Translations under genes and position numbers: made by a program
NCBI RefSeq assembly: GCF_014648095.1
Contig: NZ_BMQL01000086.1
Span: 1 to 12,560, forward strand
Length of the DNA stretch: 12,560 nt
Source of the DNA: Deinococcus ruber
GTDB taxonomy: Bacteria > Deinococcota > Deinococci > Deinococcales > Deinococcaceae
Direction: 5' to 3'
In this document: positions 1 through 6,869 of the stretch, in pieces
How positions within the stretch are numbered: the first letter of the stretch is position 1
Layout: the number at the start of each line of letters is the position of its first letter
Notes under the pieces: generated by a model
Database searches by the model: none
What the model saw: the letters and a program-made list of their open reading frames with translations, nothing else
What the model was told of the DNA's origin: nothing

Positions 1-1480
1 ACCCGTCAGACCCTCTTCCATTGGTGGCCTTTGTGCAGGAATTAATCGGAATCCGTATAAGGTAGGGGCATCGAACCCTCGGCCTGCCCTCACTGTGAGA
101 CCCTCGCTGCCCAACTCCAGGGAATGACGGCGGAGCGCGATCGATTGCTGGTCGAGAATCAGGCATTGAAGGCCCAGGTCGGCGCAGACAGCAGCACGTC
201 GAGCCTGCCGCCCAGCACCGACAAGCCATGGAAACCACAGAGTGAGCGTGTCAACACCGGGCGGCTCTCTGGGGCTCAGCGGGGTCACATCGGGAAGACG
301 CTGGAGATGAGCGCATCCCCAGATACCGTGATCGTCCTGCTGGTGAGTGGGCACTGTGCGTGTGGGCATGCGTGGGACGGCGTCCCGGTGCAGGATCTCA
401 TGGCTCGGCAAGTCCATGACTTGCCAGAGACGCGCTTGCACGTGACCGAATACCAGGCGGAGGTCAAGATCTGTCCACACTGCAGCCAGCGACACCAAGC
501 TTCGTTTCCCACAGAGGTGCCGGGCCAAGTGCAATACGGCCCACGGATGCATGCCCTGACCACGTACCTGAACGTGGTGCATTTCATCCCGCTGGCACGC
601 ACAAAAGAGATTGTGGCCACGCTATATGGGAGTGCCCCGAGTGAGGGCACCATCCAGCTGAATCTCAACCTCGCGGCAGAGCGCCTCAAAGACTTTGAGG
701 CGCAGGTCAAAGTGGCAATGCTGGCTGAACCCGTGCTGTATGCCGATGAGACAGGCAGCAAGGTCAACGGGAAACTCCAGTGGCTGCACATCCTGACGTG
801 CGCATCGTACACGCTCTATGGCCATCATCGCAGCCGTGGGTACGACGCGTTGGTGTCGATGGGGGTATTGCCTGAGTACCGGGGGCTGTTGATGCATGAC
901 GCGTGGCACACGTATTTATCGTTGCCGATGGATCACGCCTTGTGCAACGCGCATCTGTTGAGGGAACTTCGGGGACTGCACGAGTTTTTCCAGCAGGCGT
1001 GGGCCGGCGAACTGCGCGGGGCGCTGCAGTTGGTGTATCACCAGCGCAAGACCAAGACGCTGACAGCCGATGGGATCGCTGCCTTCAAGGCTCACTTCGA
1101 TACGCTCATCACAGCTGCGTTGGTCTCCAACGCAGCACAGGAAGGGCTGGCAGGGCAGCGAGGTCGGGTGAAGCAGAGCCGGGCGCGGAATGTCGCGCTG
1201 CGTTGCCAGCGGTATAAGCGAGAGATGCTGCGGTTCCTGGATGACGACCGGATGCCGTTCGACAACAACCTGGCAGAGCAGGGGATTCGGATGATGTGCG
1301 GGAAGCGGAAGGTCTCCGGTGGCTTTCGGTCTGAAAAGGGCGGCGATGTATTCTGTCGCATCCGGAGCTACGTGGCGACGTTACACAAGCAGGGCATAGA
1401 TGTGTGGAATGGCCTAGTGAGCATCTTCACTGGCAACGTTCTTCTGCCTGTTTTCTTGCCTTGACGCATATATCAAAGAT
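1..1480 (+). mobile_element. IS66-family insertion sequence, ends unresolved
   Basis: The transposase gene fills most of this stretch. No accessory IS66 genes (tnpA or tnpB type) lie beside it, which fits the single-gene ISBst12-like subgroup. The left end may lie at or beyond the window edge. Base composition falls sharply just after the transposase stop near 1465, so the right end is probably close to there. I could not find a convincing terminal inverted repeat or target duplication by eye, so the limits given are approximate. Confidence 0.5.
124..1464 (+). CDS. IS66-family transposase (DDE type)
   Basis: This enzyme cuts and joins the ends of its insertion sequence. From the ATG at 124 it has 446 residues: a short coiled coil (to about 20), a SSTSSLPPSTDKPW segment typical of IS66 N-termini, and a zinc-binding region with C78-x-C80 and C117-PH-C120. 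The catalytic core has candidate DDE residues D208 (YADETGSK), D259 (MHDAWHTY) and E385 (NNLAEQGIRM). The C-terminal GKRKVSGGFRS and RIRSYVATLHKQG motifs are family hallmarks. The length is within the usual range for single-gene IS66 elements. The frame stays open upstream to 61 and reads plausible protein there, including CPHC followed by heptad-like leucines, but has no ATG, GTG or TTG. An ATC at 70 follows an AAGG seven bases earlier, so the true N-terminus may be 18 residues longer. No internal break is visible and it may be active. Confidence 0.93.
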   Translation: MTAERDRLLVENQALKAQVGADSSTSSLPPSTDKPWKPQSERVNTGRLSGAQRGHIGKTLEMSASPDTVIVLLVSGHCACGHAWDGVPVQDLMARQVHDLPETRLHVTEYQAEVKICPHCSQRHQASFPTEVPGQVQYGPRMHALTTYLNVVHFIPLARTKEIVATLYGSAPSEGTIQLNLNLAAERLKDFEAQVKVAMLAEPVLYADETGSKVNGKLQWLHILTCASYTLYGHHRSRGYDALVSMGVLPEYRGLLMHDAWHTYLSLPMDHALCNAHLLRELRGLHEFFQQAWAGELRGALQLVYHQRKTKTLTADGIAAFKAHFDTLITAALVSNAAQEGLAGQRGRVKQSRARNVALRCQRYKREMLRFLDDDRMPFDNNLAEQGIRMMCGKRKVSGGFRSEKGGDVFCRIRSYVATLHKQGIDVWNGLVSIFTGNVLLPVFLP

Positions 1481-1571
1481 GAGAGGATAAAATTATATGA
1501 GATTCATGCCAGGCACGTGCTAGATGGGCACCGAGACTCGCATACGTGACAAATGTTTGTGGAAAATCTTT

Positions 1572-1868
1572 ATGAGTGTGTGTAGGTATCTTCCCTTGAT
1601 AGCCGTAATGTTACATTTTTTGGGAAATTTGCTCATACATAAGTATTTTCTCGGCAGTACAAAATTATTTCACGGAGCTGATCTTTTTTTCATATTTATT
1701 TTCCCTTTGTTGTATTTTTTAATTGATTCTGCTCGATTGTTGAGGGCTAGGAGGTTGGGTTCGGCGAGTATTAACAACTATATTATTTTTAGAAACATCT
1801 CTGCAGTAGCGTTTGCGATAATAGTAAGTTTCTTTATTCTTTCTTTATTTGTTATAGCACCCGTATAG
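1572..1868 (+). CDS. Small AT-rich predicted membrane protein, unknown function
   Basis: I do not recognise this protein. The preferred ATG at 1572 gives 98 residues and has GGAAAA about seven bases upstream. The in-frame ATG at 1524 has no ribosome binding site. Three hydrophobic segments are visible: one after the first few residues (YLPLIAVMLHFLGNLLI), a second (DLFFIFIFPLLYFLI) followed by an arginine-rich loop (ARLLRARR), and a third at the C-terminus (AVAFAIIVSFFILSLFVI). This fits an inner-membrane protein. Codons are strongly AT-rich, unlike every other gene in the window, which suggests foreign origin and possible arrival near the IS66 element. T-rich DNA encodes hydrophobic residues by default, so a chance open frame cannot be excluded. 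Confidence 0.45.
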   Translation: MSVCRYLPLIAVMLHFLGNLLIHKYFLGSTKLFHGADLFFIFIFPLLYFLIDSARLLRARRLGSASINNYIIFRNISAVAFAIIVSFFILSLFVIAPV

Positions 1869-2164
1869 TGTTTTATCTTAAGTGATACTGAAAGATTAGA
1901 TGACTAATCAGAAAGTATCCACTCCGCGCTGAGTAGTTACCAATTTAGTTTAACACTTTTGTTGTTATACATGCTGCCTGGGAGTATCTGCTCCGTGGGA
2001 AAAAAAATTTGGCCATCCTGTTAGCAGCTCGCCCAGATTCTTCTGATGTTGATGCTTTTAACTGAAGATAGGCAGTTACATTTCAATAATGGAGCGTTTA
2101 TTCCTTTCAGGGTGTGCAACTCGCTGTGAGACCACCCACCAGCTAAACAGGGGCCGTCTGTGCC
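1869..2164. other. AT-rich intergenic stretch
   Basis: No gene is supported here. The stretch is AT-rich to about 2100 and then returns to the GC-rich composition of the surrounding genome. It holds the stem-loop at 1884-1919 and a degenerate 15-base direct repeat (AGTATCCACTCCGCG at 1914-1928 and AGTATCTGCTCCGTG at 1983-1997). The right part is the 3' flank of the minus-strand secreted-protein gene, and no clear terminator hairpin for that gene was seen. Confidence 0.4.
1884..1919. other. Perfect-arm stem-loop after the small membrane protein gene
   Basis: The outer arms GATACT (1884-1889) and AGTATC (1914-1919) pair perfectly. The inner arms GATTAG (1894-1899) and CTAATC (1904-1909) also pair perfectly around an ATGA loop. 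They are separated by a symmetric 4/4 internal loop (GAAA/AGAA). The hairpin begins 15 bases after the stop codon at 1868, so it may act as a terminator or RNA-stabilising element, although no T-tract follows it. Confidence 0.4.
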
Positions 2165-2596
2165 TCAGCGGCCACGCACGAACAGCATCGGCCCACTGGC
2201 GTCCATCAGTTCGAAGCGGGACGCGCTGATGATGTTGAGGGAATCTATCAGCGGCGCACCGAGTTGCACGAGTGGCGGAATCGGATAGCAGAAGCCCTGA
2301 TTGCAGTCCTGCCGTGGGCTGTAATCCTGATACACCATCTGGATGGCCTGTAGATTCGCGCTGAGACGATAGGTTCCGGTATAGTCGGAGGTGAGGCCCG
2401 TGTTGACGATCCGCATGTCGAAGCGGCCATTGGCCTGAAAAACGAAGAACATGCTGTACGAAGCCTGCCCGTCGGAGCGGTACGACGTGTAGCTCCACTG
2501 CCCGCCCACGAGTGGATTGGCACTGGCAGCCGCCCGGGATGTGCCCAGGCCCAGCAGAACGGCGATCAGCAGTGTGGCCTGTCTGGTGTGTCGCAT
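2165..2596 (-). CDS. Small secreted protein, lipocalin-like fold guessed
   Basis: The 143-residue product starts with a clear signal peptide: basic MRHTRQ, hydrophobic core LLIAVLLGLG, and probable cleavage after AAASA near residue 26. The mature part opens with GGQWSYTSYRSDG and runs on as alternating polar/hydrophobic strands (MFFVFQANGRFDM, SDYTGTYRL). This resembles small beta-barrel proteins that begin with a G-x-W motif, but I cannot name a family. Two cysteines in DCNQGFC could form a disulfide, consistent with export. The start is well set: AGGAGG (complement of 2603-2608) lies six bases before the ATG. The gene is transcribed away from the BTAD regulator gene, and a heptamer direct repeat in the spacer suggests control by that regulator. 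Function is unknown. Confidence 0.75.
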   Translation of the reverse strand: MRHTRQATLLIAVLLGLGTSRAAASANPLVGGQWSYTSYRSDGQASYSMFFVFQANGRFDMRIVNTGLTSDYTGTYRLSANLQAIQMVYQDYSPRQDCNQGFCYPIPPLVQLGAPLIDSLNIISASRFELMDASGPMLFVRGR

Positions 2597-2628
2597 GGTG
2601 TTCCTCCTGCCATCAGGGTAGGCAGAGC

Positions 2629-2646
2629 CACTTAAACTGCACTTAA
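2629..2646 (-). promoter_or_regulatory. Tandem heptamer repeat, candidate SARP/BTAD operator
   Basis: On the minus strand TTAAGTG occurs twice (2640-2646 and 2629-2635), separated by four bases (CAGT), so the period is 11 bp. SARP-family activators with a winged helix and BTAD domain are known to bind direct heptamer repeats of this period, with the 3' repeat about 8 bp before the -10 box. Eight bases beyond the proximal copy the minus strand reads TACCCT (2620-2615), a weak TAnnnT -10 candidate. The site faces the secreted-protein gene and lies in the divergent spacer next to a BTAD regulator gene. Any transcript from this -10 would have a very short leader. The repeat is seen directly; its operator role is inferred. 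Confidence 0.45.
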
Positions 2647-2756
2647 GGGCAGGGAACGGCGGCCCCTACCCGAATGTGGGTGGACGGTGCGGGAAGGAAG
2701 TATCGTGAAGGGGAGGGGAGAGGAGATCGGAGTTTCTGTCCGCCCCAGTCGCGCTC

Positions 2757-5465
2757 TTGCCGGAAGATCCGGCACGTTCAGGAGGGTTCACCATCACCGG
2801 TTCGTCGCCGTCTTACCGCTGGTTACCGCGCCCCCGCCTGCTGCGCTTCGTGCCCGAGGAAGCCGGGTATGTGCTACGCCTGGAAGCTCCATTCGGTTTT
2901 GGAAAGAGCGTGCTGCTGCGGCAGGCGGCGGCGCATCTCGGCGAGCTGGGATTCCGGGTCATCTGCACGGGTGGGCCAGGACTGCGGCAGGCCCTGACAG
3001 CCCGGCTGGAATTGCCTGCCCTGGCAGACTGGCCGCTGCTGCACTCGGCCCTGGAGCAGCAGCCCACTGCCCTGCTGCTCGACGATCTGACACCGGACGA
3101 CGGCCCGGAACTGGAGACGCTGCTGCTGGCTACTTCCGGCCCGCTGGTACTGGCGTCACGGCTCCCACTCGGTCTGCCGGGCCTGCTGCCAGTGCAGGCG
3201 GAAGGGCGGCTGACCACCCTGGGGGCCACGCATCTGGCCTTCACGGTCTCCGAGGCGGCGCAGCTCGGTCACGATCCCGAAAAAGGCGCTGCACTGTGGC
3301 AGGACACGTTTGGCTGGCCGCTGCCGCTGGCACTGGCCGCACTGGGCAGCGGTGACAGCGACGATGCCCTGCGCCGGGGCCTGGAAACCAGCCTGCCCAC
3401 GGCAGCGCTCGACACGTTGCGTGTTCGGGCGGCGCTGGACGGTGTGGAGGGCCTTCCAGACGACGCACGGGCACAACTTGAGGGGCTGCTGGATGCTGGA
3501 GGGCAGCCGTGTGCGCTGCTGCGCCGCCTGCTGTCGAAAGGAGAGCGCACGGCGGCTGCCGTCCGTGCTGCCGCCGCTGCCTGGGAACCCGCGCTGCGTG
3601 GGGCCGCCTACGAGCGGATGAACTGGCACGCCGACCTCGCAGCGCTGCTGGAAACGTCGCCGGGTGTGGGCCAGCAGGCTGCTGCCGCCGTGATTCGCTG
3701 GGACCAGCAGCTTGCGCCGGGCGGCCCGGCACGGGGGCTGGAAGTCGCGTGGGCGTATGTGCGGCAGGGCGCGTTCCGGGAGGGAGCACAGCGCTTCGAG
3801 CAGGTGGCCCGCGACGAGCGTGCAACCGTCGCGCAGCGGCTCGACGCGCTGGGAAACGCGGCTTTCTCGCTGGCCGAGAGCGACCTGGAGGCGGCACAGT
3901 CGCTCGTTGCCGTGGCAGAGCCGCTGCTGGCAACCGCCGCCCCGGAAGATGCGGCGCAGTTTCTGAACAGGGCCGCGCACGTCGATTATCTGGCAGGCGA
4001 GCTGGAACGCGGTGTGGCGCGGCTCAGCGCAGCCCTGAATCTGCTGCCTGCGGCGTCCCGTCTGCGGCTGCGGTCCACGCTTGCCGTCAATCTGGCGATG
4101 CAGCGCTGGTGGCTGGACGGCGATTCAGATGCTCATCTGGCAGTGCGCGAGCGAGAACTGACCGTGTGGGGCGACGAGTTGCCTCCCGCTGTACGGCTCG
4201 GTCACCGCTGGAATCTGGGTGTGACGGCTCTGCTGGGCGGGCGTCCGGCGCTGGCCCGTCAGTTCTTTCGCGGCGCGCTGCACGACGCCGACGCTCAGCC
4301 GCTCGCGGCGCTGCACTGCCGCTGCTTCCTGACGCTGCTCGAAGGGCGGCTGGATGACATGCCCGCGCTGTGGGCCGAAGTGGAAAGCTACGCCGACCCC
4401 GATACCGAAGACCGCGTGCTGTGCGAATGGGTGCTGGAACTGGTGCGCCAGGGGAAAGCAGCGGCAGCGGTACAGCGCCTGGAAGGGCGGCGCGGGCCGA
4501 TGATCGACACCGTGCGTGCCCTGGCCCTGCACTTCGCAGGATTCACGGATCAGGCACAGGCCGCCCTGCCCGACGTCCCCGATCCGTCCCGCGACCGCGA
4601 GAAGTGTCTGTATGCGCGGGCCACCCGCTACCGTGTGACGCGCCGCCCGGAAGAACTGAGTGCCCTGATCTCATTGACCACCGAGGGAGCGCGGGTACTG
4701 GCGACCTTCGTGCCGGTTGGGGAGTTGCCCAGAGACAGGCCCGAGTACAGCCTTCACCACGATCTGGGCGAAGTGCTGGCACTCGGCTGGAAGGAGGCCG
4801 CCGCGCTGAGGCGCTCGGAGATACCGCCGCTGGAACTCACGCTGCTGGGCGGCCTGGAGGTGCGGGTGCTGGGGCAAGCTGTGCCGCTGAACGGACGACC
4901 CCGCGACATCCTGATTCTGACGGCGCTGGGACAGCCTCGCAGCGCCGTTGCCGAGACGCTGTGGCCCGATGTCAGTGCCGAGCGCAGCCGTAACAATCTG
5001 CATGTCAATCTGAATCAGCTCCGCAAACTGCTGGAACCGTGGGGCTTCACCACCTATCTGTACGAACGTGGCCTGGAGCACTGTGCCTGCGATCTGTGGG
5101 CGCTCCAAGACGCGTTGAATCGGGGCGACTGGGCAACTGTGCGCCACACATACCGCCCGCTGCTGCCCGGTACCGATCTGCTACAGGTGACGGCAGCCCG
5201 CGACCTGCTGGCGGCGCAGGTGGTCGCGGGCGCTGTCGCCTGGGCAGAGACGTTGCCCGTCACCGAAGCCGAACCCTGGCTCGAATGGGTACTGACACTC
5301 GATCCGCTGCATGAGGGGGCGATGCAGGCGCTCCTGATGTGCCTGCTGGCGGGTGGAAGGCGCGTCACGGCAGAGCGCCGCTATCAGGCCTTCGTGGGGC
5401 TGCTGTGGCAGGAACTCCGGCTCGTACCTAGTCGCCCGATGCAGGCCCTCTTCCTAGTGGTCTGA
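2757..5465 (+). CDS. MalT-like ATPase/BTAD transcriptional regulator
   Basis: This is a large cytoplasmic regulator, 902 residues from the TTG at 2757. The N-terminal NTPase has a Walker A motif (EAPFGFGKS, residues 43-51, as in MalT-type STAND ATPases) and a Walker B (ALLLDD, 105-110). A long alanine/leucine-rich helical region (about 280-650) looks like TPR repeats. The C-terminus begins near 691 with an OmpR-like winged helix (LTLLGGLEVRVLGQ, AETLWPDV, NNLHVNLNQLRKLLEP), followed by a BTAD-type helical domain (about 770-900). Classical SARPs have the winged helix and BTAD at the N-terminus, so this order is reversed. The start is uncertain. TTG 2757 has no ribosome binding site, whereas AGGAGGG (2780-2786) lies six bases before an in-frame ATC at 2793. 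It probably senses a ligand through its ATPase and repeats and controls the divergent secreted-protein gene. The frame is intact. Confidence 0.85.
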   Translation: MPEDPARSGGFTITGSSPSYRWLPRPRLLRFVPEEAGYVLRLEAPFGFGKSVLLRQAAAHLGELGFRVICTGGPGLRQALTARLELPALADWPLLHSALEQQPTALLLDDLTPDDGPELETLLLATSGPLVLASRLPLGLPGLLPVQAEGRLTTLGATHLAFTVSEAAQLGHDPEKGAALWQDTFGWPLPLALAALGSGDSDDALRRGLETSLPTAALDTLRVRAALDGVEGLPDDARAQLEGLLDAGGQPCALLRRLLSKGERTAAAVRAAAAAWEPALRGAAYERMNWHADLAALLETSPGVGQQAAAAVIRWDQQLAPGGPARGLEVAWAYVRQGAFREGAQRFEQVARDERATVAQRLDALGNAAFSLAESDLEAAQSLVAVAEPLLATAAPEDAAQFLNRAAHVDYLAGELERGVARLSAALNLLPAASRLRLRSTLAVNLAMQRWWLDGDSDAHLAVRERELTVWGDELPPAVRLGHRWNLGVTALLGGRPALARQFFRGALHDADAQPLAALHCRCFLTLLEGRLDDMPALWAEVESYADPDTEDRVLCEWVLELVRQGKAAAAVQRLEGRRGPMIDTVRALALHFAGFTDQAQAALPDVPDPSRDREKCLYARATRYRVTRRPEELSALISLTTEGARVLATFVPVGELPRDRPEYSLHHDLGEVLALGWKEAAALRRSEIPPLELTLLGGLEVRVLGQAVPLNGRPRDILILTALGQPRSAVAETLWPDVSAERSRNNLHVNLNQLRKLLEPWGFTTYLYERGLEHCACDLWALQDALNRGDWATVRHTYRPLLPGTDLLQVTAARDLLAAQVVAGAVAWAETLPVTEAEPWLEWVLTLDPLHEGAMQALLMCLLAGGRRVTAERRYQAFVGLLWQELRLVPSRPMQALFLVV

Positions 5466-5532
5466 TGCCTGGCCGAGTCGTGAATCCGCCCTACTGGCGG
5501 GCGTTCCAGGAGCCTTGCCTCTACAACTTAGC

Positions 5533-5564
5533 GCAACGGCGCGACATGTTCGCCGCGCCGTTGC
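5533..5564. terminator. Hairpin between convergent genes, candidate bidirectional terminator
   Basis: The arms 5533-5543 (GCAACGGCGCG) and 5554-5564 (CGCGCCGTTGC) form a perfect 11-bp stem with a 10-base loop. The hairpin sits between the stop of the BTAD regulator (5465) and the stop of the flavin oxidoreductase (5593), where a shared terminator is expected. No T-tract follows on either strand, so termination strength is uncertain. A smaller 5-bp hairpin (CCGCC/GGCGG, 5486-5500) lies just upstream. Confidence 0.5.
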
Positions 5565-5592
5565 AGGTGAGAGCCAGAATCAGACGATCAGC

Positions 5593-6717
5593 TCAGGCGC
5601 GTTCGACCACCGGAAACCAGCCGGGCGTCTTCAGAATCGCCTGCCACAGCGGATCAGGCACCACCAGTTGCGCCTGCTCGTCTGCACTCAATTCACGGCG
5701 GAGCGCTGCTTCCTGCCCACCTGCCACTTTCTGTGCCCAGTCGGGTTCCACGATCAGCGAACGGCCCAGGGCCACCAGCGCTGCGCCAGCACCGAGCACC
5801 GCCAGCGCGTCGTCGGCACTCCAGACCGAGCCGACGCCGATCAGGGGAGTCCGGCTGTCCAGATGGGCCAGCAGGGTGTCCAGCCGGGGGCGTGACGTGT
5901 CGCCCGTGTGCGGCAGACTGCGGTAATCCATTAGCGAGACGTGCAGGTAGTCGAGTTCCTGGGCTGCCAGCGCGTCCAGCAGCGCCAGGGTGTCGGGCAT
6001 GCTGATGCCGGGCGTCTCGGGTTCTTCCGGCGAAAAGCGGTATCCGACCAGGAAGGGCCGCCGGGCATGGACACGCACAGCTTCCTGCACGGCGTCTACT
6101 ACTGCCAGCGGGAAGGCCATCCGGCCCTGCACGTCGCCGCCCCAGCGGTCGGTGCGGCGGTTGCTGTGCGGCGAGAAGAACTGCTGGATCAGGTAGCCGT
6201 TGGCGCCGTGAATCTCGACACCGTCGTAACCTGCCTCAATGGCACGGCGGGTGGCCTCTCCGAAGGCCGTCACGATCTCCTGCACCTCGGCGCCGCTCAG
6301 CTCACGCGGCACGACCGAGCCGGGGCGGTCAGAGGGCACCGCACTGGCGCTCACCACATCGCCGCCAACGAGCTCCGGTGGGCACTGGCGGCCACCATGA
6401 AAAATCTGGAGGACAGCCTTGGAACCCTGTGCCTGAATTCCCTGGGCCAGCCGCTGCAAGCTGGGTATCAGTGCGTCTCGCTCGGCTCCGATCTCGCCGG
6501 GAAAGCCCTGTCCGTTGGCGGTCACGTTGGCGCAGGCGGTGATGACCAGACCGACACCGCTGCTGCGGCGGACGTAATACGCCACCTCGGCGTCTGTGAC
6601 CTGTCCGTCCGGCTGAGAGGAGAAGTTGGTCATAGGTGCCATGACGAGGCGATTGTGAAGTTGCACGCCGCTGCGAAACGTCAGCGGGGCGAATAGAGGA
6701 GCAAAGGTGGGGTTCAT
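5593..6717 (-). CDS. Old Yellow Enzyme-family NADH:flavin oxidoreductase
   Basis: This is a cytosolic FMN enzyme of 374 residues, a full-length single-domain TIM barrel. It is expected to take hydride from NAD(P)H and reduce activated C=C bonds or other electrophiles; the natural substrate is unknown. Family marks are HNRLVMAPMT near the N-terminus, HGGRQ (107-111), the substrate-binding pair H170/N173 in HGANGYLIQQFFSPHSNRR, DRWGG (190-194), and the phosphate-binding end PLIGVGSV and GRSLIVEP. The pattern resembles YqiG-like NADH-dependent members, judged from memory. The ATG at 6717 is chosen because AGGAGG (complement of 6724-6729) lies six bases upstream. A 37-residue longer frame from a TTG at 6828 is open but reads unlike this family. 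The gene stands alone, converging on the BTAD regulator. The tandem repeat at 6811-6842 may be part of its control region. Confidence 0.92.
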   Translation of the reverse strand: MNPTFAPLFAPLTFRSGVQLHNRLVMAPMTNFSSQPDGQVTDAEVAYYVRRSSGVGLVITACANVTANGQGFPGEIGAERDALIPSLQRLAQGIQAQGSKAVLQIFHGGRQCPPELVGGDVVSASAVPSDRPGSVVPRELSGAEVQEIVTAFGEATRRAIEAGYDGVEIHGANGYLIQQFFSPHSNRRTDRWGGDVQGRMAFPLAVVDAVQEAVRVHARRPFLVGYRFSPEEPETPGISMPDTLALLDALAAQELDYLHVSLMDYRSLPHTGDTSRPRLDTLLAHLDSRTPLIGVGSVWSADDALAVLGAGAALVALGRSLIVEPDWAQKVAGGQEAALRRELSADEQAQLVVPDPLWQAILKTPGWFPVVERA

Positions 6718-6828
6718 GATGGGCCTCCTGGGCGGCGACCAGCACCGAAGACCTGCTCGGGCGGCAGCCAGACCCGCGAATGATGCACCTGAGCGCCAGG
6801 AGGCAACTGTAATGCTAGAGGTGTTCAA
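6718..6828 (-). pseudogene. Possible relic of a FAD/NAD-binding protein N-terminus
   Basis: Reading on the minus strand from the TTG at 6828, in frame with the downstream oxidoreductase, the peptide contains SGASFAGLAAARA. This resembles the glycine-rich dinucleotide-binding loop that opens many FAD-dependent oxidoreductases. The following bases in another frame read SVLVAAQEA, which would suit the second beta strand of such a fold, as if one or two bases had been gained or lost. Nothing else of such a gene remains, because the next sequence is the intact flavin oxidoreductase gene with its own ribosome binding site. A chance match in a 5' leader is quite possible. Confidence 0.25.
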
Positions 6829-6842
6829 TGCTTGAGGTGTTC
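6811..6842. repeat. 16-bp tandem direct repeat upstream of the flavin oxidoreductase
   Basis: AATGCTAGAGGTGTTC (6811-6826) is followed immediately by AATGCTTGAGGTGTTC (6827-6842). The copies match at 15 of 16 positions. The repeat lies about 95-125 bases upstream of the oxidoreductase ATG, on the promoter side. On the minus strand TTGACG (complement of 6853-6858) stands 17 bases before AAGCAT in the first copy, a possible but weak promoter. It may be a tandem operator or a local slippage duplication. Confidence 0.6.
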
Positions 6843-6869
6843 GTCGAAAACGTCAAGCGCGTGGATGCG

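Noticed and set aside
1..60. IS66 terminal inverted repeat
   Set aside because: I compared the left flank with the reverse complement of 1465-1530 and found no convincing match; the ends remain undefined.
1461..1493. TTGACG at the IS66 right end with TAAAAT as an outward promoter for the small membrane protein
   Set aside because: The spacing is 21 bases, too long for a usual promoter, and no better -10 was found.
1914..1997. Direct repeat AGTATCYRCTCCGYG (two copies, 69 bp apart) as an attachment site or iteron
   Set aside because: Only two imperfect copies, one overlapping the hairpin; no integrase or intact replication gene to support it.
3156..3980. Long minus-strand open frames opposite the MalT-like/BTAD gene (also 3241-3933, 4671-5147)
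   Set aside because: GC-rich shadow frames: Arg/Pro/Ala-rich or patternless, without ribosome binding sites or motifs. The plus strand holds a clear Walker A and BTAD protein.
5941..6696. 251-residue plus-strand open frame antisense to the flavin oxidoreductase
   Set aside because: The opposite strand carries conserved Old Yellow Enzyme motifs over the whole length; this frame is low in recognisable structure.
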